From Marinobacter sp. SS13-12 (GTDB taxonomy: Bacteria > Pseudomonadota > Gammaproteobacteria > Pseudomonadales > Oleiphilaceae), in the NCBI RefSeq assembly GCF_030227115.1, contig NZ_JASSUA010000001.1, forward strand, positions 1,984,001 to 2,048,000: a stretch of DNA of 64,000 bases. Reading direction: 5' to 3'. The notes below the pieces were generated by a model that did not search any database, had not been told where the DNA came from, and worked only from the letters and a program-made list of their open reading frames with translations. Of the stretch, positions 21,025-30,160 are shown piece by piece (the first letter of the stretch is position 1; each line of letters begins with the position of its first letter). The position numbers and the translations under genes were made by a program.

Positions 21025-21573
21025 ATGACCGAACCAGAACGCAATCACCTCTCAGGCAAGGCCCTTGCGGCCTATGACCGCATGCTGGAACGGGTCCAGT
21101 CCCGGCTCAGTGAAATGCAGGAAACCACCCGCGATACCCTGCAAGAGGAGATCGAGCGGGCAGTGGAATTCGAATACGAACTGGAAGACATGACCCGGGA
21201 GGAAGCAGACCTGCTGGGCGCCTACCTGCAACGGGATCTGGAACACCTGCTGCATTTCGTGGAGGAAACCGGCGAAGGCCTGAAGGAATGGTTGCAACTG
21301 GATATCTCGCTGCTGGAACACCAGCTGGCGGACATGCTGTTCTCGGTGGCGGACAAGACCAAACTCGACACCCTTGAACTGTCCCAGAAACTCGAGAAAC
21401 ACGCGCCCAGCCAGTACATCAGCGGCGAAGTGGCAACAGCCGGCATGTTCAAATGCCTCAACTGCGGCCATATGCGCTGCCTGACCGCCACCAGCCACCT
21501 GGAACCCTGCGAGGCCTGCGGCTCCCACTACTACGAACGCGTCACCAGCCGCTGGCCCCGGAAATCGGAGTAG
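21025..21573 (+). CDS. YbeL-like zinc-ribbon protein (DUF1451 family)
   Basis: 182 residues from the ATG at 21025, which has AAAGGAG 7 bases upstream. The open frame runs further upstream but only through the T-family repeats. The first 130 residues are acidic and helical; the C-terminus carries two CxxC pairs (CLNCG and CEACG) of a zinc ribbon. E. coli has its homolog ybeL next to leuS in the same divergent layout, which supports the family. Function is unknown. Confidence 0.85.
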   Translation: MTEPERNHLSGKALAAYDRMLERVQSRLSEMQETTRDTLQEEIERAVEFEYELEDMTREEADLLGAYLQRDLEHLLHFVEETGEGLKEWLQLDISLLEHQLADMLFSVADKTKLDTLELSQKLEKHAPSQYISGEVATAGMFKCLNCGHMRCLTATSHLEPCEACGSHYYERVTSRWPRKSE

Positions 21574-21584
21574 GTGTAGTAAGC

Positions 21585-21691
21585 GTAGGTCGGATTAGAC
21601 GAAGTCGTAATCCGACAAATGGTGTGAGTATCTAGTGGGGTGTCGGATTACGCTTCGCTCATTGTGCCCTTCACGGGTAAATCCGACCTAC
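21585..21691. repeat. P-family palindromic repeats, two units
   Basis: Unit 1 (21585-21617) is GTAGGTCGGATTA through TAATCCGACA; unit 2 (21641-21691) is the inverted form with a CCCTTCACGGG insertion before AATCCGACCTAC. Lies between the convergent zinc-ribbon gene and lnt. Confidence 0.85.
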
Positions 21692-21715
21692 GGCAGCTAG
21701 CGCCAGAGTTAGAAA

Positions 21716-21808
21716 GGCCATGGGGTGGGGGTGCATTTTCTGCCAGAAAAAGGTGTCTGAGCGCAGCGAGTTCTTTTTCCAAAGAAAAGGCACCCCCACC
21801 CCATGGCC
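21716..21808. repeat. S-family hairpin repeat S1
   Basis: Arms of 26 bases pair at all but one position (GGCCATGGGGTGGGGG outermost). The core contains GAAAAAGG, GAGCGCAGCGAGTTC and TTTTTCC, shared with S2 and S3. Sits between convergent genes. Confidence 0.85.
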
Positions 21809-21847
21809 AGGCACCAATCTGGCAGGCTACCCGGACGAGAACCGAGA

Positions 21848-23398
21848 TCAATTCTTGGGAATCACCCGCACCCTCACAAACACAATAAGAATCGCCGCCA
21901 GTGTCAGCACCGGCCAGGAGCCGGACTGCATGTAGGGTGTGCTCCCTTTCGCGGAGTAAACTTCACCAGTAAGCACCGCACGTTCAAATTGCGGAATGGT
22001 TTCCGCAATCTGGCCCTTGTGGTCAATGATCGCCGTGACGCCATTGTTGGTGCCCCTCAGCATATAACGCCCGGTTTCCAGGGCCCGCATGCGGGCAATC
22101 TGCAGGTGCTGCAGCGGGCCGATGGAGTCACCGAACCAGCCGTCGTTGCTGATGGTCAGTAACAGGTCGGTATTGCGGGCGTTGCTGGCGACGAAGTCCG
22201 GGTAGGCCACTTCGTAGCAGATAAACGGCATGATGCTGATGCCGTTGGCATCCAACGGAGACTGGTTGGACGGCCCCTGGCTGAAGCTGGACATAGGCAG
22301 ATCAAAGAAACCGATCAGGCCGCGGAGCCACTGCTGCAGAGGCACGTATTCGCCGAAGGGCACCAGTTTCTGTTTGTGGTAGATACCGCCGCCATTACCG
22401 ATGGCCATGATGCTGTTGTGGAAGGTGAAGTCTTCAATACGGTCACTGAAGCCATACCAGGGGATGCCGGTAATCAGGGTACTGTTTTCCCCCAGTTCCT
22501 CACCGATGTGATCAATGACTTTACCGGCCTGGTCCTGGGGAATGGGGATGGCGGTCTCGGGCCACAGGATCAGGTCGGTGTCCCAGTGATCTTCCGTCAG
22601 CTCAAGGTAGGCAACGATCTGGTCCCGGAGGAAATCCGGGTCCCACTTGATCTGCTGGGGGATGTTGCCCTGCATCGACGCGAATGTGGTTGGCTTTTCG
22701 TCGAGCGTTGTCCACGCCACGCTTGATGCCGCCGGGCCGGTGACCCAGGGCAACAGCGCGACAATGGCCACAATGGCGGCACCGGCATAGCGTGTACTCC
22801 TGGCCAGCCACCAGCAGGCGATGACCGCGCCGCCGGTAACCGTCACCCAGAAGGTAACACCATGCACGCCGACCAGTGGCGCAAATCCGCCCAGGGGGCC
22901 ATCCACTTGTGCGGTACCCAGATACAGCCAGGGGAACCCCGTCAGCAGCCAGCCCCGGATCCAGTCAGCCAGTATCCACACGGCCGGAAACAGGAGCAGC
23001 CGTCTTACCGTACTGTCTTTGGACAGTTTGCCCCAGGCCCAGAATGCCAGGCCGTGGAACAGGGCGAGCCCCGCCACGAAAATAGCTGTGAGGATAATGG
23101 CCAATGGCACCGACGTATTGCCGTGCTCGCTGATACTGATATAGACCCAGCTCGCGCCGGTGCCGAACAAACCCAGCCCCACCAGCCAGCCGGCCCTGAA
23201 CAGCTTCTGTGGAGCCAGTGGTAAGCAACAGAGGAGAATCAGGGTCACGGAAACCGGCCCCAGCCACCACCAGTTGAACGGCGAAAAGGTCAGGGTCTGC
23301 AGGGCGCCGGCGACCAGAAGGGCCACGGCACGCAGCCAGGGTTGTTCAGAAAGGGGCGATGTCAGCACGGTGGTTGCGGGTGTTGTGTTACTGGTCAT
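21848..23398 (-). CDS. lnt: Apolipoprotein N-acyltransferase
   Basis: 516 residues from the ATG at 23398, overlapping the corC stop by 11 bases. Inner-membrane enzyme that adds the third acyl chain to lipoproteins. The N-terminal half is a bundle of hydrophobic helices; the C-terminal half is a nitrilase-type domain with the triad glutamate in WPETAIP, lysine in KQKLVPFGEYVPL and cysteine in FICYEVAYP. Last gene of the leftward ybeZ-ybeY-corC-lnt operon. Confidence 0.96.
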   Translation of the reverse strand: MTSNTTPATTVLTSPLSEQPWLRAVALLVAGALQTLTFSPFNWWWLGPVSVTLILLCCLPLAPQKLFRAGWLVGLGLFGTGASWVYISISEHGNTSVPLAIILTAIFVAGLALFHGLAFWAWGKLSKDSTVRRLLLFPAVWILADWIRGWLLTGFPWLYLGTAQVDGPLGGFAPLVGVHGVTFWVTVTGGAVIACWWLARSTRYAGAAIVAIVALLPWVTGPAASSVAWTTLDEKPTTFASMQGNIPQQIKWDPDFLRDQIVAYLELTEDHWDTDLILWPETAIPIPQDQAGKVIDHIGEELGENSTLITGIPWYGFSDRIEDFTFHNSIMAIGNGGGIYHKQKLVPFGEYVPLQQWLRGLIGFFDLPMSSFSQGPSNQSPLDANGISIMPFICYEVAYPDFVASNARNTDLLLTISNDGWFGDSIGPLQHLQIARMRALETGRYMLRGTNNGVTAIIDHKGQIAETIPQFERAVLTGEVYSAKGSTPYMQSGSWPVLTLAAILIVFVRVRVIPKN

Positions 23399-24239
23399 CA
23401 CCACGCGTTACCTGCAGCAGACGGATGACTCGGTTATCGGCATTGGCAATGGTGAACTGCAACCCGCCAAACTCCACTGACTCGCCCCGTCTGGGCAGGT
23501 GGCCGAACTCCTTGAGCACAACACCACCGATGGTGTCGAACTCTTCCTCGTCCAGCTCGGTTTCAAAGAATTCGTTGAAGTCATCCACCGGCGTAACGGC
23601 TTTGACCGCATAGGTTCCGTCACCACGGGCCTTGATGTGGGTTTCTTCGTCAAAATCGTGTTCGTCCTCGATCTCACCCACAATCTGCTCCAGCACGTCC
23701 TCGATGGTGATCAGGCCGGCGGTACCGCCGTACTCATCCACCACGATGGCCATGTGGTTGCGGGTTTCCTTGAATTCCTTCAGCAACTGGTTCAGGCGCT
23801 TGCTTTCCGGCACGAAGGTAGGTGGGCGCAGGATTTCGCGAATGCGATTCCAGTTGAGGTCGTTGTTCAGGGCCAGGGGAAGCAGATCCTTGGCAAGCAG
23901 CACGCCAATCACGTCGTCCTGGCTGTCGCCGATGACGGGGAAACGACTGTGGGCAGAAGAAATGATTTCACCCAGGAATTCTTTCGGATCCTGGGATGCC
24001 TTGACGGTGACCATCTGGGAACGGGGAATCATGATTTCATCCACCCGCATGTCGATCACCTGCATGGCACCTTCGATGATGCTCATGGCATCGGTATCGA
24101 TGATGTTCTGGGACTCGGCGTCCCGCAGGATTTCCAGCACGTCCTCGACGGACTCAGGCCCGCTGGAGAAGGCCTGTGATATACGCTCCAGCCAGGACTT
24201 GTTGCTGCCCTGACTGCGACTCGACTGATCGTCGTTCAT
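23388..24239 (-). CDS. corC: HlyC/CorC family CBS-domain protein (CorC/YbeX)
   Basis: 283 residues. Two tandem CBS domains (from about residue 70, beginning RVDEIMIPRSQM) followed by a C-terminal CorC/HlyC domain (FDTIGGVVLKEFGHLP). No membrane segments, as usual for YbeX. Implicated in magnesium/cobalt handling and in ribosome-related functions together with YbeY. Its ATG overlaps the ybeY stop, and its stop overlaps lnt. Confidence 0.93.
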   Translation of the reverse strand: MNDDQSSRSQGSNKSWLERISQAFSSGPESVEDVLEILRDAESQNIIDTDAMSIIEGAMQVIDMRVDEIMIPRSQMVTVKASQDPKEFLGEIISSAHSRFPVIGDSQDDVIGVLLAKDLLPLALNNDLNWNRIREILRPPTFVPESKRLNQLLKEFKETRNHMAIVVDEYGGTAGLITIEDVLEQIVGEIEDEHDFDEETHIKARGDGTYAVKAVTPVDDFNEFFETELDEEEFDTIGGVVLKEFGHLPRRGESVEFGGLQFTIANADNRVIRLLQVTRGDDQ

Positions 24240-24709
24240 GAGTCTTTTTCCGTTTCCTCTGTCTCGTAAGGATTGCTGAATCCGAGTTGCCCGAGCAACC
24301 GGATCTCGAGGGCTTCCATGACCCCGGCATCGCTATCGTCAATATGATCGTAGCCCTGGAGGTGCAACATGCCGTGCACCACCATATGGGCCCAGTGTTC
24401 TGCCAGTGTTTTGCGCTGTTCGGCCGCTTCTTTTTCAACCACCGGGGCGCAGATGATCAGATCACCGGCCAACGGAACTGTTATACCGGCTGGCGCTTCA
24501 AATGGGAAGGACAGTACATTGGTTGGCCCCGATTTCCCACGATACTGACTGTTCAGCCCGGCGCTCTCATCGCTGGCAACGATACGTATCGTTACCTCTG
24601 AAGGCTCCTCGCCAAGCCACGCTGCCTGCGCCCAGCGCTCCAGGTCGGCATTGTCCGGGGCGCCTGGCTCAGCAGCAGCGCGTTGCAAATCCACTGTCAG
24701 TTCACTCAC
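24236..24709 (-). CDS. ybeY: Endoribonuclease YbeY
   Basis: 157 residues starting at GTG (24709), which overlaps the ybeZ stop as GTGA. The metal-binding signature HMVVHGMLHLQGYDH is complete. YbeY is a zinc-dependent RNase involved in 16S rRNA 3'-end maturation and ribosome quality control. Coupled translation with ybeZ and corC is suggested by overlaps at both ends. Confidence 0.96.
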   Translation of the reverse strand: MSELTVDLQRAAAEPGAPDNADLERWAQAAWLGEEPSEVTIRIVASDESAGLNSQYRGKSGPTNVLSFPFEAPAGITVPLAGDLIICAPVVEKEAAEQRKTLAEHWAHMVVHGMLHLQGYDHIDDSDAGVMEALEIRLLGQLGFSNPYETEETEKDS

Positions 24710-25689
24710 TGGACTGTGGCACTCCCGTCATCCAGGGAATCATAGGCCTCGACAATCCGCTGAACCAGCGGATGACGGACCACATCCCGGGATTCGAAAC
24801 GTGTGAAACCGATACCGGAGACCTTGCTCAACACCCCGGCCGCATGGATCAGGCCGGAGTTCTGGCCGCGTGGCAGGTCTACCTGGGTGGTATCGCCGGT
24901 AATGACTGCGGTTGAGCCAAAGCCGATCCGCGTCAGGAACATTTTCATCTGCTCGCGGGTGGTGTTCTGGCTTTCATCCAGGATGATAAACGAATTGTTG
25001 AGCGTACGGCCCCGCATGAATGCCAGCGGCGCGATCTCGATCACGCTCTTCTCGATCAGCCGGGTGACATGGTCGAAGCCCAGCATTTCGTAGAGCGCGT
25101 CATAAAGCGGACGAAGATAAGGGTCCACTTTTTGCGCCAGGTCACCCGGCAGGAAGCCGAGCTTCTCGCCCGCTTCCACCGCGGGACGTACCAGCAGGAT
25201 ACGCTTGACCTGTTCGTCTTTCAGCGCCTCAACCGCACAGGCCACCGCGAGCCAGGTCTTGCCGGTACCGGCCGGGCCAATGCCAAAGTTTACATCGTGG
25301 GTGCGGATGTTATGCACGTACTTCTGCTGGTTCTCGCCCCGGGGCTTGGCCTGCAGTTTCGGGGTTTTGATGACCGTGACGGCGCCGTTGTAGGGCACAT
25401 CATCCGCCAGCCGCTCAAAGCCGGTCTCGCGGATAAACAGGTGAACCATGTCCGGCGAGATGTCGTCACTGGCCTCGGTTTCCCGGTACAGATGCCGGAT
25501 AACCTCTGTAGCCGCGGCCACATGCTCGGTTTCACCTTCCACCCGGAAATGATGGCCACGACGGCCCACCTTCACGTCCATACGCCGCTCGATGTGCTTC
25601 AGGTGCTCATCAAACTGGCCGCAGAGCGTGGTCAGCCGGTGCTGGTCTACCGGGTGCAGGTCGAATTGTCTTGAGTCGTTGGTTTTCAA
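24706..25689 (-). CDS. ybeZ: PhoH-like ATPase YbeZ
   Basis: 327 residues if started at the TTG at 25689, which has GGAG 5 bases upstream and yields the family N-terminus (FDLHPVDQHRL). A longer open frame exists, but it runs into the T4 repeat and does not look like protein. The P-loop is GPAGTGKT and Walker B is FIILDESQN; the family is an RNA-helicase-like ATPase partner of YbeY. First gene of the four-gene operon. No in-frame ATG lies near this point, so TTG is the best candidate. Confidence 0.92.
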   Translation of the reverse strand: MKTNDSRQFDLHPVDQHRLTTLCGQFDEHLKHIERRMDVKVGRRGHHFRVEGETEHVAAATEVIRHLYRETEASDDISPDMVHLFIRETGFERLADDVPYNGAVTVIKTPKLQAKPRGENQQKYVHNIRTHDVNFGIGPAGTGKTWLAVACAVEALKDEQVKRILLVRPAVEAGEKLGFLPGDLAQKVDPYLRPLYDALYEMLGFDHVTRLIEKSVIEIAPLAFMRGRTLNNSFIILDESQNTTREQMKMFLTRIGFGSTAVITGDTTQVDLPRGQNSGLIHAAGVLSKVSGIGFTRFESRDVVRHPLVQRIVEAYDSLDDGSATVQ

Positions 25690-25761
25690 ACAGTCTCCGG
25701 TTGTGTTTTGACTCCCCCTTGATGGTGCCTTGGGGAGATTGCTTTTCTTGCATTGTGCGAT

Positions 25762-25874
25762 GGACGCTGGGCGGGACGGCTGTCCAAAAAACGCCCGTGA
25801 ATACGTCCATGTAGGGCTCGATCGCGCCATCCCTGGCGCTCCACGTTTTTGGGCAGCCGTCCCGCCCAGCGTCC
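25762..25874 (-). repeat. T-family hairpin repeat T4
   Basis: 24-base arms (25762-25785, 25851-25874) with one mismatch, continued by A5/T5. Minus-strand core: GCGCCA-GGGA-TGGCGC and TACATGGACGTA. Core-sense toward ybeZ, about 70 bases upstream of its start. Confidence 0.85.
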
Positions 25875-25912
25875 TCATTTAACTATTTGCAGGCCCGCTT
25901 GCGTAAATACAA

Positions 25913-26008
25913 GTAGGTCGGATTAGACGAAGTCGTAATCCGACAGATATTGAGCCAATTGCATGCCCTCCGCCATTGTTGGATTGCGCTTTGCTTAATC
26001 CAACCTAC
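25913..26008. repeat. P-family palindromic repeats, two units
   Basis: Unit 1 at 25913-25945 and an inverted, slightly diverged unit (AATCCAACCTAC) at 25977-26008. Lies between T4 and T5. Confidence 0.8.
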
Positions 26009-26040
26009 GTTTATGCGCAGACACGACACGGGTTCGCGGA

Positions 26041-26145
26041 GAGTGGTGGGTACCTCCTCCCAAAAATGTGCGGAGCCATGGATGGCGGAGCCCAAGCGCA
26101 CAGGGAAGTGCTTGTAGCGTTTTTTGGGAGGAGGTACACACCACT
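26041..26145 (+). repeat. T-family hairpin repeat T5
   Basis: Arms GAGTGGTG-GTACCTCCTCCC (left) and their complement (right, ending 26145) with one mismatch, continued by AAAAA/TTTTT. Plus-strand core: GCCATGGATGGC and CACAGGGAAGTG. Back to back with T4; lies upstream of the miaB 3' end. Confidence 0.85.
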
Positions 26146-26183
26146 CGCCATTCACCAATCCCGAGACGCATGGGAACCCAGGT

Positions 26184-27530
26184 TTAATACATCTCTGAAC
26201 CCACAGGCACACCCCGCAGAGAGTTAGGCAGAGCCTCCCGAATCTCCACATCAATAAAGTGCCCAACCACCTCCGGATTTTCATGCCGGAAATTCACAAT
26301 ACGGTTGTTCTCGGTACGGCCCGCGTATTCGCCGGGGTCCTTCTTGGAAAGCCCTGTCACCAGGATGCGCTGGGTCGTGCCTACCATCTTGCGGCTGATA
26401 TCCATCACGTTCTGGTTCAGCCGGTCCTGGAGAATGCTCAGGCGCTGCTTCTTCACTTCCAGCGGCGTATCATCCGGCAGGTCTGCCGCCGGAGTGCCGG
26501 GCCGGGCGCTGAAGACAAAGCTGAAGGACATATCGAAGCCGATATCGTTGATCAGCTTCATGGTGTCCTCAAAGTCCTTCTCGGTTTCCCCCGGGAAACC
26601 AATGATAAAGTCCGACGAGAAGCTGATGTCCGGGCGGATCTTGCGCAGGCGGCGGAGTTTGGATTTGTACTCCAGTGCCGTGTGGCCGCGCTTCATGGCT
26701 GCCAGGATGCGGTCGGAACCGCTCTGGACCGGTAAGTGCAGGTGGCTGACCAGTTCCGGTACCTGTTCATAGGCTTCGATCAGCGAATCCGAGAACTCCA
26801 CCGGGTGCGAAGTGGTGTAACGGATGCGATCGATCCCGTCGATGGTGGCAATCAGGGTGACCAGTTCGGCCATGTCCATCACGTCGCCGTCGTGGGTCTC
26901 GCCACGGTAGGCGTTCACGTTCTGGCCCAACAGGTTAACCTCGCGTACGCCCTGGCCGGCCAGGTGAGCGACTTCGGCAATCACGTCGTCCACCGGGCGG
27001 CTGACTTCCTCACCGCGGGTGTAGGGGACCACACAGAAGGTACAGTACTTGCTGCAGCCTTCCATGATGGACACAAACGCGGAGGGGCCGTCGGCGCCTG
27101 GGTCGGGCAGGTTGTCGAACTTTTCGATTTCCGGGAAGCTCACATCCACCACGCCCACGCCGTTACCTTTGGCACGAACCTCGGTAATCATGTCTGGCAG
27201 GCGGTGCAGGGTTTGCGGGCCGAAGACCATATCGACGTAAGGCGCGCGGTCAATGATGGCCTGGCCTTCCTGGCTGGCCACGCAGCCACCCACGCCGATG
27301 ATCAGGTCCGGCTTGCTGTTTTTCAGTTTTTTCCAGCGACCCAGCTGGTGGAATACCTTGTCCTGGGCTTTTTCCCGGATGGAACAGGTGTTCAGCAACA
27401 GGATGTCAGCGTCGTCCGGCGAATCCGTCATTTCAACGCTTTCGCCGCTCTTCAACAGGTCCGCCATTCTGGATGAGTCGTACTCGTTCATCTGGCAGCC
27501 ATGGGTCTTGATGTACAGCTTCTTGGCCAT
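26184..27530 (-). CDS. miaB: tRNA-2-methylthio-N6-dimethylallyladenosine synthase MiaB
   Basis: 448 residues from the ATG at 27530 ([19 protein letters not shown]). Radical-SAM methylthiotransferase acting on i6A37 of tRNAs. Three N-terminal cysteines (CQMNEY, NTCSIR, GGCVA) bind the sulfur-donating cluster; CSKYCTFC binds the SAM cluster; the TRAM domain closes the C-terminus. Stands alone, leftward, with T6 in its 5' region. A relative, rimO, lies elsewhere in the window. Confidence 0.97.
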   Translation of the reverse strand: MAKKLYIKTHGCQMNEYDSSRMADLLKSGESVEMTDSPDDADILLLNTCSIREKAQDKVFHQLGRWKKLKNSKPDLIIGVGGCVASQEGQAIIDRAPYVDMVFGPQTLHRLPDMITEVRAKGNGVGVVDVSFPEIEKFDNLPDPGADGPSAFVSIMEGCSKYCTFCVVPYTRGEEVSRPVDDVIAEVAHLAGQGVREVNLLGQNVNAYRGETHDGDVMDMAELVTLIATIDGIDRIRYTTSHPVEFSDSLIEAYEQVPELVSHLHLPVQSGSDRILAAMKRGHTALEYKSKLRRLRKIRPDISFSSDFIIGFPGETEKDFEDTMKLINDIGFDMSFSFVFSARPGTPAADLPDDTPLEVKKQRLSILQDRLNQNVMDISRKMVGTTQRILVTGLSKKDPGEYAGRTENNRIVNFRHENPEVVGHFIDVEIREALPNSLRGVPVGSEMY

Positions 27531-27694
27531 GTGTCTCAACATATTTTGGTGTGTGGCTTGCGCCGGGAGGTCAGGATTGGCGCTTAAAAAAGTTAGCTGG
27601 CCATTATAACGGGCTGATCAATCCGCAACCACCTCTGTCTCGGCAATCCTCTAAATCGCTTGTGGTATTATTCATTTTCCTGGGCTCGGGAGTT

Positions 27695-27807
27695 GAAGCG
27701 GTTGGGGCGAGGCTTTCCAAAAAACGCCCGTGAATACGTCCCTGTAGGGCTCGGTCGCGCCATCCCTCGCGCTCCACGTTTTTGGAAAGCCTCGCCCCAA
27801 CCACTTC
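27695..27807 (-). repeat. T-family hairpin repeat T6
   Basis: Arms GAAG-GGTTGGGGCGAGGCTTTCC (one mismatch) plus AAAAA/TTTTT. Minus-strand core: GCGCGAGGGATGGCGC and TACAGGGACGTA. Core-sense toward miaB, between the divergent genes miaB and trmH. Confidence 0.85.
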
Positions 27808-27835
27808 TCCGGCTGACGTGCAAAACCTCATCCAC

Positions 27836-27868
27836 GTAGGTCGGATTAGGCAAAGCCGTAATCCGACA
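27836..27868. repeat. P-family palindromic repeat
   Basis: Single unit GTAGGTCGGATTAGGC through GCCGTAATCCGACA, 42 bases before the trmH start codon and 29 bases from T6. Confidence 0.8.
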
Positions 27869-27909
27869 ACCGAAGCCTGAAACACCACTGATCATTAACC
27901 AAAACTCCA

Positions 27910-28647
27910 ATGACCCCCGAACGCCTAGCCCGAATCAAACAAACCCTCAACACCCGCCAACCAGACCTCAGCGTCCTCACCGACCAGGTCCACAAACCCC
28001 GCAACCTCTCGGCCATCATTCGCTCCTGCGACGCCTTTGGTCTGGCCAGCATGCACGTGGTCTGGCCGCGGGAAGGCTTCCGGGCGTTCCGCAAAACCGC
28101 CGGCGGCAGCTACAACTGGGTCACCACCCATACCCATCCCACCATGGATGAGGCGGTTAGCACACTGAAAGACCAGGGACACAAACTTTACGCCGCACAG
28201 CTTTCAAATCGAGCAATTGATTACCGGGAAGTAGATTTCACCGTACCCTGCACGGTGATCCTGGGTAACGAAGTGGACGGCGTCAGTGACAAAGCCGCCG
28301 AGCAAGCAGACGAGCACATTGTGATACCGATGATGGGCATGGTTGAGTCCCTGAACGTATCGTCAGCCTGCGCAATTATCCTTTCCGAAGCCCAACGGCA
28401 GCGCAAGCTGGCGGGGTTGTTTGATCATCGGCGATTGCCGGACGACGAATACAACCGCCTGCTGTTCCGCTGGTGCCAGCCCGTCGTAAAACGCTACTGC
28501 GACGACCGCCACCTGCCGTATCCACCCATAGATCCGGAAACCGGCGAACTGGTCGATGGAGTAGGCTGGATGCAGGAAGTCCGAAAACTACGCGCAAACC
28601 GCCCAAGATGGACGGACACCGCAGCAGAAACAGCTGATGAGTCGTAA
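27910..28647 (+). CDS. trmH: tRNA (guanosine(18)-2'-O)-methyltransferase TrmH
   Basis: 245 residues. SPOUT-class methyltransferase that 2'-O-methylates G18 in the D-loop of tRNAs. The N-terminus (RQPDLSVLTDQVHKPRNLSA) and the knot motifs VILGNEVDGVS and IPMMGMVESLNVS are typical of TrmH. Compared with E. coli it carries a similar C-terminal helix region (LPYPPIDPETGE). Monocistronic, convergent with ndpA. Confidence 0.93.
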   Translation: MTPERLARIKQTLNTRQPDLSVLTDQVHKPRNLSAIIRSCDAFGLASMHVVWPREGFRAFRKTAGGSYNWVTTHTHPTMDEAVSTLKDQGHKLYAAQLSNRAIDYREVDFTVPCTVILGNEVDGVSDKAAEQADEHIVIPMMGMVESLNVSSACAIILSEAQRQRKLAGLFDHRRLPDDEYNRLLFRWCQPVVKRYCDDRHLPYPPIDPETGELVDGVGWMQEVRKLRANRPRWTDTAAETADES

Positions 28648-28675
28648 AACCTTAGCGCTAACTCGTGACTTGATC

Positions 28676-28769
28676 GGTCACGGGGTGGGGGTACCTTTTC
28701 TGCCGGAAAAAGGTGTCCGAGCGCAGCGAGTTCTTTTTCCAGAAGAAAAGGTACCCCCGCCGCGGGACC
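28676..28769. repeat. S-family hairpin repeat S2
   Basis: Arms beginning GGTCACGGGGTGGGGGTACC and ending GGTACCCCCGCCGCGGGACC; three mismatches in the outer part. Core GGAAAAAGGTGTCCGAGCGC as in S1 and S3. Between convergent trmH and ndpA. Confidence 0.85.
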
Positions 28770-28804
28770 AGCCCCTAAGCTACCAGTCTAGCGGATCAGC
28801 AACC

Positions 28805-29821
28805 TCAATCGTCGCGACTTTCCAGATACCGCTGTAACTGCTCCCGCAAAGCCTTAGGCAACCGAGTGATGGTCAACGCATCATTGTCACGATCATAGTA
28901 AACCGCCTGATTAACCAGATCCGAAGAAAACGAAACACTCATACCACCCCCAGAACCCGCAATCCGCACCAGCTTCTTCACCTTGCGATGATCCGGGTGC
29001 AGCACGCCGCTCTCCGGAAGCTCGGCAGTCTCGCTGGCAAACTCCTTGAAACGCTGCGGCTGATCCTCATCCAGGTACCCTGACAGTGCCTCAATAGCCA
29101 CCGGCTCCCCCAGCGCATGCTGCTCCTTGGAAAACTCATAGGCCCTAGCGCGAATCTTGCCCGCTTCCTCCGGCTCGGAAGACTTCGCAAACGCCTCAAC
29201 AGCATCCATGAACGTCAGGGTTTCCTTCTCCACATCCACCTGGTTGGTAAAACCACACAGCCGGATAAACAGCTCGCCCGGCTCACCGCTACCACGGGCA
29301 TGGACCAGAGTCAGGTAATTCTCTCCGGCGTTGTCGCTTTGCCAGTCCTCCAGCTCGATACGAACAGCCAGGTTCAGCCGGGAAAGACTGAGCACGTCCG
29401 TGGTGTCCAGCGACTGCTGCCCATCGAACCGCAAGGCACTGTCAGTTTCCAGCACCAACAGATACATCACCTCCCCATCCGCCAGGGCCTCGTGCACCAA
29501 CATCAGATGCCCCTGGTGTTCTTCCTGACTGCCATTCAGCAACTCCTGCCACTGGTCGAAGATACGGTCGGTCAGGGAAGTAAAGCTCTGCTTGTCCTCC
29601 AGATAATCCTTCAACCAGGCGCTAAAAGGCGACTCACCAATATCCTCGGAAAAGCGACCGTACTTCTTGCCGGGCTTACTGTTGAACAGGCGCTTCATCT
29701 GTTTGTGTAGGCCCTCATAGTCGCCGCCGGGCTCGGACAGGGCCTCGCCGGGACGCACCCGGGCCGGCTGGCCGGGTTGAAGTTGGCTGGCGAAGAGTGT
29801 GCGGAGGTGCTTGATGGCCAT
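28805..29821 (-). CDS. ndpA: Nucleoid-associated protein NdpA/YejK
   Basis: 338 residues, normal family length. Cytoplasmic protein that binds the nucleoid; members of this family have also been linked to control of topoisomerase activity. The C-terminal part (GVLHPDHRKVKKLVRIAGSG, then FSSDLV and a basic, arginine-rich end) follows YejK. Leftward, alone; the gene-free stretch upstream contains a G-rich tract, a P repeat and S3. Confidence 0.9.
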   Translation of the reverse strand: MAIKHLRTLFASQLQPGQPARVRPGEALSEPGGDYEGLHKQMKRLFNSKPGKKYGRFSEDIGESPFSAWLKDYLEDKQSFTSLTDRIFDQWQELLNGSQEEHQGHLMLVHEALADGEVMYLLVLETDSALRFDGQQSLDTTDVLSLSRLNLAVRIELEDWQSDNAGENYLTLVHARGSGEPGELFIRLCGFTNQVDVEKETLTFMDAVEAFAKSSEPEEAGKIRARAYEFSKEQHALGEPVAIEALSGYLDEDQPQRFKEFASETAELPESGVLHPDHRKVKKLVRIAGSGGGMSVSFSSDLVNQAVYYDRDNDALTITRLPKALREQLQRYLESRDD

Positions 29822-29903
29822 GGAGTTGTTGGATCCTTGCTTGGTAATACATGAGAGGTTCTGAGGATAAACCTTCAGGGGGTGGGATTGTAATGGATTT
29901 TGT

Positions 29904-29940
29904 GGGGTTTTGGGGGAAGTTGGTCTTGGGGGAGGGGGGG
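29904..29940 (+). other. G-quadruplex-like tract
   Basis: Four G runs on the plus strand (4, 5, 5 and 7 G) separated by 4, 11 and 1 bases, about 85 bases upstream of the ndpA start and on its template strand. Confidence 0.55.
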
Positions 29941-29951
29941 CGGAACTGGTT

Positions 29952-29988
29952 TGTCGGATTACGGCCTTTCAGGCCTAATCCGACCTAC
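29952..29988. repeat. P-family palindromic repeat
   Basis: Single unit TGTCGGATTACGGCC-TTTCA-GGCCTAATCCGACCTAC; the central GGCC extension makes a longer stem than in other copies. Confidence 0.8.
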
Positions 29989-30019
29989 ATTTGCGGGAAT
30001 ATTTTAAATTTGTTTGATC

Positions 30020-30113
30020 GGTCACGGGGTGGGGTTACCTTTTCTGCCGGAAAAAGGTGTCTGAGCGCAGCGAGTTCTTTTTCCGGCAGAAAAGGTAACC
30101 CCGCCGCGGGACC
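30020..30113. repeat. S-family hairpin repeat S3
   Basis: Near-identical to S2, but the stem reads GGGGTTACC / GGTAACCCC where S2 reads GGGGGTACC / GGTACCCCC, so both arms changed together. Inner stem to GCCGG/CCGGC is perfect. Confidence 0.88.
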
Positions 30114-30160
30114 AGCCCCCAAGGTTTCAGACCAGGGGGCGAAGGTCCAAAAAAGCCAGA

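Noticed and set aside
25976..26227. Short open frames translated from T and P repeats (also near 20785, 27668, 34958 and 63237)
   Set aside because: They consist of repeat sequence, recur in several junctions with the same odd peptides, and lack ribosome sites.
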